A DNA stretch of 42,718 bases from positions 1 through 42,718 of the forward strand of contig NZ_JANQKD010000001.1 of the NCBI RefSeq assembly GCF_028281305.1, given 5' to 3'. Positions 15,187 to 23,837 of this stretch are shown one piece after another. Below the pieces are notes generated by a model. The model was given only the letters and a program-made list of their open reading frames with translations. It did no database searches and had not been told where the DNA came from. A program made the position numbers and the translations under genes. This DNA comes from Pelagibius sp. Its GTDB lineage: Bacteria; Pseudomonadota; Alphaproteobacteria; Kiloniellales; Kiloniellaceae. Position 1 is the stretch's first letter, and every line of letters starts with the position of its first letter.

Positions 15187-18100
15187 ATGCTTGATCTACT
15201 TGGCAGAACACGGAGAAGCCGGCAGGCAGCCGTTATGTTCGCTGCTTCTTTCATTGTCGTCCTGGCGCTTTGTGCCGGCAGTGCGCCAGCAACGGCGGCG
15301 TGGTCCGGCCCATCGTCGTCGACCGTTTGCACGGGTGCCGGTTTCCTCGGGTCATGCGAGACAGTGGAGAAAGCTTGCGAAGGGTGGCGGCAGTTCCGCG
15401 ATCCGAACCATGCCCACGTCTACAAGATCGAGCCGCTTTACGACAGCGCGGGGAACATCTTTCGGTATGACTGCCATATTACCCTCGATAACCTGCCTCT
15501 TTACTACATAGATTTGACAGAACCCAGTTGCCCGGCGGGCTATGAGGTCAATGCGAACAATGCCTCAGGGTGCCAGTTAAACCTCTGGGAGTGGCTGATA
15601 GGGCTGCTCTGTGGCGACGGCTCCAACGATACACTTCCGTCGGCCGGCAATCCCATATCGGTCATTTCGGGCAACAAGTTCCAGGTGGTGACGGACTTCG
15701 AGACCGCCGGCTCCCATAACCTCGCGTTCACACGCTACTACAACAGCCAAAGCAAGGTGACGACCTCGCTCGGGCAGGGCTGGCGTCATAGCTTCGACCG
15801 GAGACTGTTCTTCATCGGCAACGCGCAGGTCGTCTATCACGCCAAGGACGGCAAGGTCCTGACCTTCAACAAGGCCGGGTCTGATTGGCTGCCGGCCAGC
15901 GACGTCATCTTTACGCTCACGCAGGTGGGCGATCACTGGGAGCTTAATGACAAACTTGATCGCACCGAAACCTACGACAGCAGCGGCCGTCTTCTCAGCA
16001 TCACCGAGAGAAACGGGTACCAACAGGCACTGGAGTTCGACGGACCGGACGGTAAGCTCTCGCTCGTCCATGATTCGCACGGCGGCCGGCTGCGCTTCAC
16101 TTACAACTCGCAGGGCATGCTGGTTTCGCTGACGGACAGCGGAGGTCGGGAGGTCCGCTATAGCTATCGGAAGCTGTTCAACTATGTCGCCCAGGCCGAG
16201 ACGCTGCTGGAAGAAGTCGCCTACCCAGACAGCACGCCACTGGATCAGGACGATAATCCGCGCGTCCAATACCTCTATGAGAATCCGGCCTTTCCGGTTG
16301 CGCTGACCGGTCTCATCGACGAAACCGGCGAGCGCTATGCGACCTGGGCCTATGACAGCGAGGGCCGGGCGATCTCCAGCGTTCATGCGGGCGGCGTCGA
16401 TGCCTTCGATGTTGCCTACAACCCCGATGGGTCGCGGACCGTCACCAACCCGTTTGGCAAGCAGACCACCTATCATTTCACCACCATCAACGGTGGCCCG
16501 AAGGTCTCGCAGGTCGAAGGGCACGCCAGCGCCAATTGCCTGGCCGCCAACGCAGACTACACTTACAACGCCAACGGCTTCCTCTCCAGCACGACAGATT
16601 GGGAGGGCAACGTCACCGACTATGTCCACGATAACCGCGGCCTGCTCACCAGCCTGACCGAGGCGGTTGGCACCCCGGAGGAACGTACCACCACCACGAC
16701 CTGGCACAACGACTTCCGGCTGCCGACGCAGATCGTCGCGCCGCGCCAGATCACAGACCTCACCTATGACAACGACGGCCTGCTTATCGAGCGGACGGTG
16801 ACGGATACCACGAGCCACGTGGTGCCTTACTCGACCAACGGGCAGACGCGCACCTGGGATTTCACCTACAGCGACGGCGGCGCGGCGCCGGGCACACCAC
16901 CGCCATTGGCTGACGTACCGCTTACGCTGGTCAACCCGGACGCGGAGACTGGTGACATGACCGGGTGGACGCTGACCGAAGGCGGTTTCACAGTGCGCTC
17001 GGCCGTTCCGGACCCGATCCAGGGGAGCTACTACTTCTACGGCGGCGAAAACATGCCGGTCAGCCGCATGCATCAGGATGTGGCGGTTCCTGGTGCGAAC
17101 CACGCCGAGGTCGATGCCGGCTCGCGCGCCGTGCGAGTCGAATGGCAGCACGACACCTACCAAGGCCGCGCCAACGGCACGGTGATCATCCATTTCCTTG
17201 ATGCGATGGATCAGTCCATCGGTGACCCCTTCGAGCATCTTCGCTCCGGCATAGCAACCTGGTCTCCCCGAAGCATCGCCGTAGATGTCCCGCCCCTGAC
17301 GCGGAAGATCCGGCTCGAGGTTCGTGCGATCCGCTTCGATACCATCGGCAATCACTCTTACTTCGACGATTTTTCGATGTCGCTGGAGGAGCGGGACCCG
17401 GCGCGGCTTCCTCTTGTCGTCCAGAATCCGCATGCGGAGACCGGAGACCTCACCGGCTGGACCAGCGACCTCGGCAGTTTTTACATCCGAACGACAGAGC
17501 CGGTACCGGCGCAAGCCGACCATTATTTTGCGCCGGGAGATTTCCCGGAGAGCCATCTTTCACAAGTCGTTCCCTTTCCGGCCGATCAGTTCGCCGCCAT
17601 AGACGACGGCCATCGCGATCTCGAGTTGACCTGGCGCCAGTACTCGTTCGACAGCAGCGACTATGGTACCGCCAGCGCCACCTTTCTGGATGGGGGCGGA
17701 TTCGGCATTGGCCATCCTGTTTCCGTTCCTCTCGCCGCAACGACCTGGTGGCAGGGACGGCAACTCATGGCGGTTGTCCCCTCGGGCGCGCGCTCCGTGC
17801 GCATCACCCTGCGCGGGGTCCGGGGTGCGGGCGTTACCAACAACGCCTATTTTGATTTCGTTTTTGCGAATCTGATTCGCACCGATGTGCCCCAACTGCC
17901 ACTCCCACGCCAGTTGGTCTTCCTCGACGGGCCGCGCGGTGACGTGACGGACACCGTCGACTTCGCCTATGACACGTTTGGTGAGCTGGAGACGGTCACC
18001 AACGCGCTGGGCCATGTCTCCAGCATCACCGCGCGGGACGACCGCGGCCTGCCGCTCACGCTGCTCGACGAGAACGGCATCGAGACCGAACTGGCCTACG

Positions 18101-21100
18101 ATCCGCGCGGACGCCTCATGAGCAGCCGGGTCAAGGGGGCGGCCGGCGATGCCGTCACATCCTTCGGCTACGACGCCGCTGGCCTGATGACCGCAGTCAC
18201 CCAGCCGGACGGCCAGAAGCTCCTCTACGAATACGATGCCGCCCAGCGCCTGACCGCCATCGCCAACGCGCAGGGTGAGCGCATCGAATACACCCTGGAT
18301 GCCATGGGCAACGTGACGGGCGAGGTTCTGCGCTCCGATACCGGGGCCATCGTGCGCAGCCAGACCCGTGTCTTTGATGAACTCGGGCGCCTGCTGCAGC
18401 AGGTCGGCGCCGCCACCCAGACGACCAGCTTCGGCTACGACCTCAACAGTAACCTGACCTCCATCACCGATCCGCTGAACGGGCCGACGACCCAGGCCTT
18501 CGACGCCCTGGACCGGCTGGTCCAGATGACCGATCCGCTGAACGGCATCACCGGCTACGGCTACGACGCCCAGGACAACCTGGTCACCGTCACCGACCCG
18601 CGCGGGCTGGTCACCACCTACACCTACAACGGTTTCGGCGAGGTGATACAACTGGAGAGCCCGGACACCGGAACCACGGTGTTCACCCTGGACCCGGCCG
18701 GCAACGTGCTCTCCCAGACCGATGCCCGCGGCGCGGTGACGGCCTTCACCTACGATGCGCTCGACCGGCCGCTGACCCGCAGCTACCCGGCAGCACCGGC
18801 GGAGGACGTCACCTACAGCTACGACGACGCCACCCTGGGCAACCGCGGCGTTGGCCGTTTGACGGGTGTTACCGACCGGACGGGGTCGACCGGTCTCACC
18901 TATGACGACTACGGTCACCTGGTGGAGGAAAGCCGGACCATCGGCGGGGTGGTCTATGTGACGCGCTACGACACCGACGTCGCCGGCAACCTCCTGCGGA
19001 TCGTCTACCCCGAGGGCCGCATCGTCAGCTACGGGCGCGACGACCTGGGCCGTGCCACCTCGGTTCTGGCCCAGGCCGACGCGGCGGCGGCCCCGGTGGT
19101 CGTCGCTTCGGACATCGTCTACGAGCCCTTCGGGCCGGTCTCGGGGCTCACCTTCGGCAACGGGGTCGCCCTCGACTACCTCTACGACCAGGACTATCGC
19201 CTGACCGGCATCGTCGCCGGCGACGGCGTCACCTCGGTACAGGATCTGACCCTTGCCTACGACAACGCCGACAACATCACCGCCATCACCGACGCCCTGG
19301 ACGCCAGCCGCAGCCAGAGCTTCCAGTACGACGATCTTTACCGCCTGACCCAGGCAATCGGGCTCTACGGCACCATCGACTACGGCTATGATGCCGTCGG
19401 CAACCGGACCAGCCGGACCATCGACGATATGGCCGGCCTGCTGACCGAGACCTACACCTACGACACTGCCAGCAACCGGCTGCTGACCTTGAGCGACGGG
19501 GTGACCACCCAGGGCTTCGGCTACAGCGCCAGCGGCCAGATCACCGGCGACGACCGGGGCCTGAGCGACGATCTGGGCTTCGTCTATGACGACAACGACC
19601 GCTTGGTGCAGCTCCAGATCGCCGGCCTTGCAGAGACCGACTATCGCCACAACGCCTTCGGCGAGCGGGTCTCCAAGGAGCAACTGGCGACCAACGTCGT
19701 CACCCACTTCCACTACGGCGCCGGCGGCCAGTTGCTGGGAGAGAGCGACGACCTCGGCGCCTTCCAGCGCAGCTACATCTACCTCGACGGCCTGCCCATC
19801 GCGCAGATCGAACCGCTGGGCGGTGGGGGCGGGGCCCAGAGCGACCAGAGCCTGGACAACGACAGCCCGGAAGCCATTGCCCTCGGCAACTGGTCGGCAG
19901 AAGCGACTCTGCCCGGTCATGAGGGCGTGGACTACCTGGTCCACCCGGGCGCCGATCCGGTGCCCGCCGGCGGGACGGTGCTGGACAACGCTTCGCCGGA
20001 CTTCTCCACCACCGGCCTCTGGCCGGAGGCCAGTGCCCTGCCGGGCTTCGAGGGCGCGAACTACCAGGCCCGCAGCGCCAGCGGCCCCTTCGCCGATCAA
20101 CTGGAGGTCGACAACCTTGATGCCGCGGTGACCGTCGCTGGGCCCTGGAACACCGCCAGCCGAACGCTTGGGGGGCACTCGGGACCGAACTACCTCTGGC
20201 GTCACGAGAACGGCATCTCCGCGGAGACGATCCATATTGATAATCTTGACCCGGCTTTCTCGATAACCGGATATTGGCGGCCGACGCCCTATACGGGCGG
20301 CGGCGCGCCCTACGGCACCGATATGGTCTACGCAGCGCCGGATGCCGATCCTGCGGATACCCTGACAGTCGACAACGCCTCGCCCGGTTTCAGCACCTAC
20401 GGTACCTGGCAAACATCGACCTGGAACGGCGGTGGTGGGCGGCTCGGCCTTGATGCGCGCTGGATCTACGCGACCACCGTGTCGCCGGATGCGACCGTCG
20501 TCGACAATCAGGATCCGGGGTTCAGTTTCACCGGCAGCTGGAACACATCCGGTTGGACCGGCGGAGGCGCAGTCTATGGCGGGAACTTTCTCTGGCAAGA
20601 AGGCGTCCCCGGTGGCCCCGCATCGCATACGGCTACCTGGACGCCGGATATTCCGACGAGCAAGCAGTACCGTGTCTATGCTTGGTGGAATCAGGCGGGC
20701 GACCGGGCTTCTGACGCAACCTATACGGTTCACCATGCCGGCGGCAGTACGGATGTCGTTGTGGATCAGCGTACCAACAACAACCGTTGGAATTTGTTGG
20801 GCACATTCAATCTGGATTCCGCCAGTAATCACCGTGTTGAGCTTACTAACGAGGGCAACGGCCGGATCGTCGCCGACGCCATTCAGTTTTTCCCGGTCGA
20901 TGGTACGCCCAATACCGCAACCTGGACGCCGGTGATACCTGTTAGCCAGGATTACAATGTCTATGCCCGCTGGACCGCCGAAGGCGGGCGCGCGCAAGAT
21001 GCGACCTACACCATCCATCATGCCGGCGGCAGCAGTGATGCAGTGGTCGATCAGCGCATCAATGGCGGGCAATGGGTCTTGCTCGGCAGCCATACCTTTG

Positions 21101-23283
21101 CGCCGGGCAGCAACCACCGGGTGGAGTTAACGAACTTCGCCCGCGGTACCACGCTTGCCGATGCGGTGAAGTTCGAGCCGGTGAACCCGGACCCTGCCGC
21201 GCCGCCGCCGACCGCGACTTGGACGCCCGACATCGCGGCGACGCGGGAGTATGCGGTCTACACGCGCTGGTCGGAGGCGGCCAACCGTGCGCCGGATGCG
21301 ACCTACGTCATCCACCATGCTGGGGGATCATCGCCGGTGGTGGTCGATCAGACAGCCCTCGGCGGTCAATGGAATCTGCTGGGGACCTATACCTTCGCGC
21401 CGGGCAGCAACCATCGGATCGAGTTGAGCAACACCCCCAGCGGATTCGTCTTCGCCGACGCCATCCAGATGATCCCCACCGACGGCGCGCCTAACAGCGT
21501 GAGCTGGGCGCTGAACGTACCGGTGGACGAGTTCTATACCGTCGAGACCCGTTGGATTTCCAACGGCAACCGGGCGACAAACGCACCCTTTACCGTGAAC
21601 CACCTGCTCGGCAGCGATACTGTACCCATGAATCAGCAGGTCGATCTCGGGGTCTGGAAATCGCTGGGCAGTTATCTGATCCCCGGTGACGGTTCCGGTT
21701 CCGTGGTACTCACCGATGAAGCCAATGGGGAAGTGGTTGCAGACGCCGTGCGCCTGACGGCCGACCCTTCCCAGATCCGCACGGCCACCTGGGCCTACAC
21801 GCCGGCGGAGAGCGGCGACTACCGGGTCTTCGCGCGCTGGCCGGAGGGGCCAGGCCACGCCACCGATGCCAAGTACACCATCCAGCATACCGGCGGCCCC
21901 ACGGTGGTGACCGTCAGCCAGGCCCAGCGCGGCGGCCAGTGGAACGAGCTGGGCGTCTTCGCCATGGAGGCCGGACTTGCCTACGGCATTACCCTGTCGG
22001 ACGACGCCAACGGTGTCGTCGTGGCCGATGCCCTTTATGTCGTGAAGGCCGAGCCCCTCACCGACGCCGTCACCTGGGCGCCGGTCCTGCCGGCGGCGGG
22101 AGCCTATCAGGTCTACGCGAAATGGACCTCGGACGAGACGCGGGCGAGCGACGCGCGCTACAGCATCGTGCACGACGGTGGCACGGCGGAGGTCACCCGT
22201 AACCAGCGGGTCGGTGGCGGCTTCTGGCAGTATCTCGGCAGCTATAGCTTCGATCCGCTCAACAATCCCACGGTCACCTTGGTGGCCAACGGCAACGGCA
22301 GCGTGGCGGCGGACGCGGTCCGCTTCGTCGGCGGCCCGGCAGGGACGGCCGACATCGCCTACCTGCACACGGACCACCTGGGCACGCCCCAGGCGATGAC
22401 CGATGCCGGGGCGCAGCTCCTCTGGTGGCGCGACCAGACGCCCTTCGGCCAGACGGTCGCGACGGGTGGCTTCAGCCAGAACCCTCTGCGCTTCCCCGGC
22501 CAGTTCGCCGACAGCGAAAGCGGCCTCGCCTACAACTACTTCCGCGACTACGACCCGGCGCTGGGACGATACATACAGAGCGATCCCATCGGGCTGGAGG
22601 GCGGCCTCAACACCTACGCCTATGTCCACGCCAACCCTCTGCGCTATACGGATCCGACGGGCGAGGCGGCTCAGCTTGTACCGATCATTATCGGTGTCGC
22701 AGTCGGTGGAGCTCTTGAATGCTACTTCACCGGCACGATTACGGCTGAAGGACTTCTCATCAGTGCCGTTCTCGGCCCCGCTGGCGGGATGCTCGGCAGA
22801 GGGGCTTGGGCGCTGGGCGTGCGATACCTGCCGGGCCTGCGCCGGGCGGGTGAGGCTGTCGGAAAGGGAGTCGGTGCTGCACGTAACTCCATTGGAGGAA
22901 GAGTCGCCAGTACGGCGATTAGCAGCTTTTCGGCAAGTACATACGGAGCGCTGAGACGAGCAGGACTCAAAGATGCTCATCATGTGATTCAGGATGCTGC
23001 CGTCCGAAACCTACCAGGTTATAGTCGCAGCCGCGCGCCTGCAGTCCAGCTATCGGGACCGTCAACACGTGTCGGATCTCCGCATTATGCTGCGACACAA
23101 GTACAGCGGCAGGCGGGCGGTGGGTCATATGCTGCCGAGCGCAGGATCGGGTACAAAGCACTTCGGCGCGGCGGTACTTCTCGGCAAGATGCTAGGAAAG
23201 CGATTGAGCAGTCTGATGACTACTTCCAATCGATTGGCGTAACGCCAAGTACAACAACCCGCATTCCTGGGAATCGGAGATAG
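15187..23283 (+). CDS. Secreted giant Rhs polymorphic toxin with golvesin-like half-domain array and AHH nuclease tip
   Basis: 2698 residues. Residues 1-37 are a Sec signal (RTRRSRQ, hydrophobic VMFAASFIVVLALCAG, cleavage near PATAA-W). A Cys-rich segment (about 45-150) precedes a DUF6531-type Rhs start (ISVISGNKFQVVTDFE, ~160). YD repeats run from ~250 to 550 and ~915 to 1540. Between them lie two jelly-roll-like domains starting LVNPDAETGDMTGWT (~577) and VVQNPHAETGDLTGWT (~740). At residue 1556 the Rhs core is interrupted: six N-halves of a golvesin-like domain (starts near 1556, 1599, 1641, 1684, 1728, 1772) are followed by six C-halves (1816, 1911, 2010, 2105, 2200, 2295). The core resumes with YLHTDHLGTPQAMTD (~2394) and ends at ALRYTDPTGEA-like sequence. 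A hydrophobic pretoxin stretch and the tip (DAHHVIQDAAV at ~2596, VGSPHYAATQVQRQ) follow; this matches the AHH branch of HNH/EndoVII nucleases. An immunity gene follows 4 bp later. Confidence 0.93.
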   Translation: MLDLLGRTRRSRQAAVMFAASFIVVLALCAGSAPATAAWSGPSSSTVCTGAGFLGSCETVEKACEGWRQFRDPNHAHVYKIEPLYDSAGNIFRYDCHITLDNLPLYYIDLTEPSCPAGYEVNANNASGCQLNLWEWLIGLLCGDGSNDTLPSAGNPISVISGNKFQVVTDFETAGSHNLAFTRYYNSQSKVTTSLGQGWRHSFDRRLFFIGNAQVVYHAKDGKVLTFNKAGSDWLPASDVIFTLTQVGDHWELNDKLDRTETYDSSGRLLSITERNGYQQALEFDGPDGKLSLVHDSHGGRLRFTYNSQGMLVSLTDSGGREVRYSYRKLFNYVAQAETLLEEVAYPDSTPLDQDDNPRVQYLYENPAFPVALTGLIDETGERYATWAYDSEGRAISSVHAGGVDAFDVAYNPDGSRTVTNPFGKQTTYHFTTINGGPKVSQVEGHASANCLAANADYTYNANGFLSSTTDWEGNVTDYVHDNRGLLTSLTEAVGTPEERTTTTTWHNDFRLPTQIVAPRQITDLTYDNDGLLIERTVTDTTSHVVPYSTNGQTRTWDFTYSDGGAAPGTPPPLADVPLTLVNPDAETGDMTGWTLTEGGFTVRSAVPDPIQGSYYFYGGENMPVSRMHQDVAVPGANHAEVDAGSRAVRVEWQHDTYQGRANGTVIIHFLDAMDQSIGDPFEHLRSGIATWSPRSIAVDVPPLTRKIRLEVRAIRFDTIGNHSYFDDFSMSLEERDPARLPLVVQNPHAETGDLTGWTSDLGSFYIRTTEPVPAQADHYFAPGDFPESHLSQVVPFPADQFAAIDDGHRDLELTWRQYSFDSSDYGTASATFLDGGGFGIGHPVSVPLAATTWWQGRQLMAVVPSGARSVRITLRGVRGAGVTNNAYFDFVFANLIRTDVPQLPLPRQLVFLDGPRGDVTDTVDFAYDTFGELETVTNALGHVSSITARDDRGLPLTLLDENGIETELAYDPRGRLMSSRVKGAAGDAVTSFGYDAAGLMTAVTQPDGQKLLYEYDAAQRLTAIANAQGERIEYTLDAMGNVTGEVLRSDTGAIVRSQTRVFDELGRLLQQVGAATQTTSFGYDLNSNLTSITDPLNGPTTQAFDALDRLVQMTDPLNGITGYGYDAQDNLVTVTDPRGLVTTYTYNGFGEVIQLESPDTGTTVFTLDPAGNVLSQTDARGAVTAFTYDALDRPLTRSYPAAPAEDVTYSYDDATLGNRGVGRLTGVTDRTGSTGLTYDDYGHLVEESRTIGGVVYVTRYDTDVAGNLLRIVYPEGRIVSYGRDDLGRATSVLAQADAAAAPVVVASDIVYEPFGPVSGLTFGNGVALDYLYDQDYRLTGIVAGDGVTSVQDLTLAYDNADNITAITDALDASRSQSFQYDDLYRLTQAIGLYGTIDYGYDAVGNRTSRTIDDMAGLLTETYTYDTASNRLLTLSDGVTTQGFGYSASGQITGDDRGLSDDLGFVYDDNDRLVQLQIAGLAETDYRHNAFGERVSKEQLATNVVTHFHYGAGGQLLGESDDLGAFQRSYIYLDGLPIAQIEPLGGGGGAQSDQSLDNDSPEAIALGNWSAEATLPGHEGVDYLVHPGADPVPAGGTVLDNASPDFSTTGLWPEASALPGFEGANYQARSASGPFADQLEVDNLDAAVTVAGPWNTASRTLGGHSGPNYLWRHENGISAETIHIDNLDPAFSITGYWRPTPYTGGGAPYGTDMVYAAPDADPADTLTVDNASPGFSTYGTWQTSTWNGGGGRLGLDARWIYATTVSPDATVVDNQDPGFSFTGSWNTSGWTGGGAVYGGNFLWQEGVPGGPASHTATWTPDIPTSKQYRVYAWWNQAGDRASDATYTVHHAGGSTDVVVDQRTNNNRWNLLGTFNLDSASNHRVELTNEGNGRIVADAIQFFPVDGTPNTATWTPVIPVSQDYNVYARWTAEGGRAQDATYTIHHAGGSSDAVVDQRINGGQWVLLGSHTFAPGSNHRVELTNFARGTTLADAVKFEPVNPDPAAPPPTATWTPDIAATREYAVYTRWSEAANRAPDATYVIHHAGGSSPVVVDQTALGGQWNLLGTYTFAPGSNHRIELSNTPSGFVFADAIQMIPTDGAPNSVSWALNVPVDEFYTVETRWISNGNRATNAPFTVNHLLGSDTVPMNQQVDLGVWKSLGSYLIPGDGSGSVVLTDEANGEVVADAVRLTADPSQIRTATWAYTPAESGDYRVFARWPEGPGHATDAKYTIQHTGGPTVVTVSQAQRGGQWNELGVFAMEAGLAYGITLSDDANGVVVADALYVVKAEPLTDAVTWAPVLPAAGAYQVYAKWTSDETRASDARYSIVHDGGTAEVTRNQRVGGGFWQYLGSYSFDPLNNPTVTLVANGNGSVAADAVRFVGGPAGTADIAYLHTDHLGTPQAMTDAGAQLLWWRDQTPFGQTVATGGFSQNPLRFPGQFADSESGLAYNYFRDYDPALGRYIQSDPIGLEGGLNTYAYVHANPLRYTDPTGEAAQLVPIIIGVAVGGALECYFTGTITAEGLLISAVLGPAGGMLGRGAWALGVRYLPGLRRAGEAVGKGVGAARNSIGGRVASTAISSFSASTYGALRRAGLKDAHHVIQDAAVRNLPGYSRSRAPAVQLSGPSTRVGSPHYAATQVQRQAGGGSYAAERRIGYKALRRGGTSRQDARKAIEQSDDYFQSIGVTPSTTTRIPGNRR
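19852..20631 (+). repeat. Six tandem N-half golvesin-like units inside Rhs 1
   Basis: Six coding units of 42-44 codons, each starting with a hydrophobic residue then DN, then a pattern xxPxFSxxGxW: LDNDSPEAIALGNW (19852), LDNASPDFSTTGLW (19981), VDNLDAAVTVAGPW (20107), IDNLDPAFSITGYW (20236), VDNASPGFSTYGTW (20368), VDNQDPGFSFTGSW (20500). Units 4-6 share a GGG motif after the Trp; units 1-3 instead carry LPG/LGG. In ordinary golvesin/xanthan-lyase CBD-like domains one such segment is followed directly by its C-half. Confidence 0.8.
20632..22350 (+). repeat. Six tandem C-half golvesin-like units inside Rhs 1
   Basis: Six coding units of ~93-99 codons beginning at 20632, 20917, 21214, 21499, 21784 and 22069. 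Each has xxWxPxxPxxxxYxVxxRW, then TIHHAGGS-like, then a WxxLGx(Y/F)xF and ends with VADAVxF. Units 1-3 are close to each other (ATWTPDI, HHAGGS, VVVDQ, SNHRVEL). Units 4-6 are more divergent. The unit 6 end (FDPLNNPTVTLVANGNGSVA) is echoed by a displaced fragment at 23681-23785. Confidence 0.8.
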
Positions 23284-23287
23284 AGAT

Positions 23288-23629
23288 ATGCCCCTAGACT
23301 CGCGACTAAAGCCCGCAATTTGGGATCTGGTCGAGCACATTGTTAAAGGCGACTTTGGGGCGTTGGAGGTGGATGGTCGAGTAGGGCGATTGACCGCTAG
23401 CGATTTAAGACGGGTAATCGCCGAGTATGGCCGCAAGCTGATATCACTACCAGATGATGGGTGGAATTTCGCAGACAGCTATCCCATCGAAGGCTCGGAC
23501 GCTGAATGGTCTGTCGACTTGCCTCTTTGGACAGTGGAGGAAGGGCTGAGTGACCTGACTTTGACAATGAACATTCGAATTGATAACGATGATGTTATTG
23601 TGCGAATTGAAGACTTGCATGTTCTTTAG
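23288..23629 (+). CDS. Probable immunity protein for the Rhs 1 nuclease tip
   Basis: 113 residues, ATG 4 bp after the Rhs stop with GGAGATAGAG upstream, so translation is probably coupled. It is AT-richer than the Rhs body, like the toxin tip before it. There is no signal peptide, as expected for a cytoplasmic antidote. The C-terminal half reads WSVDLPLWTVEEGLSDLTLTM then VRIEDLHVL; this recalls the small DUF7668 family, named from memory and only tentatively. N-terminal helices include LVEHIVKGDFGALEVDG and LRRVIAEYGRKL. Position directly after a toxin tip is the strongest argument. Binding to the AHH domain is inferred, not shown. Confidence 0.75.
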   Translation: MPLDSRLKPAIWDLVEHIVKGDFGALEVDGRVGRLTASDLRRVIAEYGRKLISLPDDGWNFADSYPIEGSDAEWSVDLPLWTVEEGLSDLTLTMNIRIDNDDVIVRIEDLHVL

Positions 23630-23671
23630 CATGGCTCAGCTCTACAAATACGAGATCTTATCGTTCCCTAA

Positions 23672-23785
23672 AATCTTCACGACAGCGACAGCTTCGATCC
23701 ACTGTTAAGTCCCTCCGTCATCCTCGTCGCCAACGACACCGGCAGCGTAGCGGCGGACGCGGTTCACTTCGTTGGCGGGCCGGCA
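23672..23785 (+). pseudogene. Displaced fragment of an Rhs C-half repeat
   Basis: Positions 23681-23785 align without gaps to 22237-22341 inside the Rhs 1 gene, with about 83 of 105 identical bases by hand count. The same frame reads FDPLLSPSVILVANDTGSVA then ADAVHFVGGPA, compared with FDPLNNPTVTLVANGNGSVA / ADAVRFVGGPA in Rhs 1. A stop (23669-23671) bounds it upstream and there is no start codon or ribosome site. It is therefore a remnant of another Rhs copy, or of an earlier version of this one, left downstream of the immunity gene. Confidence 0.8.
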
Positions 23786-23837
23786 TGCACCCGATTGCGG
23801 CTTCTGGTTCCCGCAAAGGCAGGCTAGGCTGTGTCTC

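Noticed and set aside
15577..17556. A 659-residue open frame on the - strand opposite the first part of Rhs 1
   Set aside because: Antisense shadow with no ribosome site and no recognisable motif.
17560..21117. A 1185-residue open frame on the - strand opposite Rhs 1
   Set aside because: It is antisense to the YD and golvesin-like repeats. GC-rich repeated codons keep this frame open; the translation has no domains and is rich in Gly, Ala, Val and Arg.
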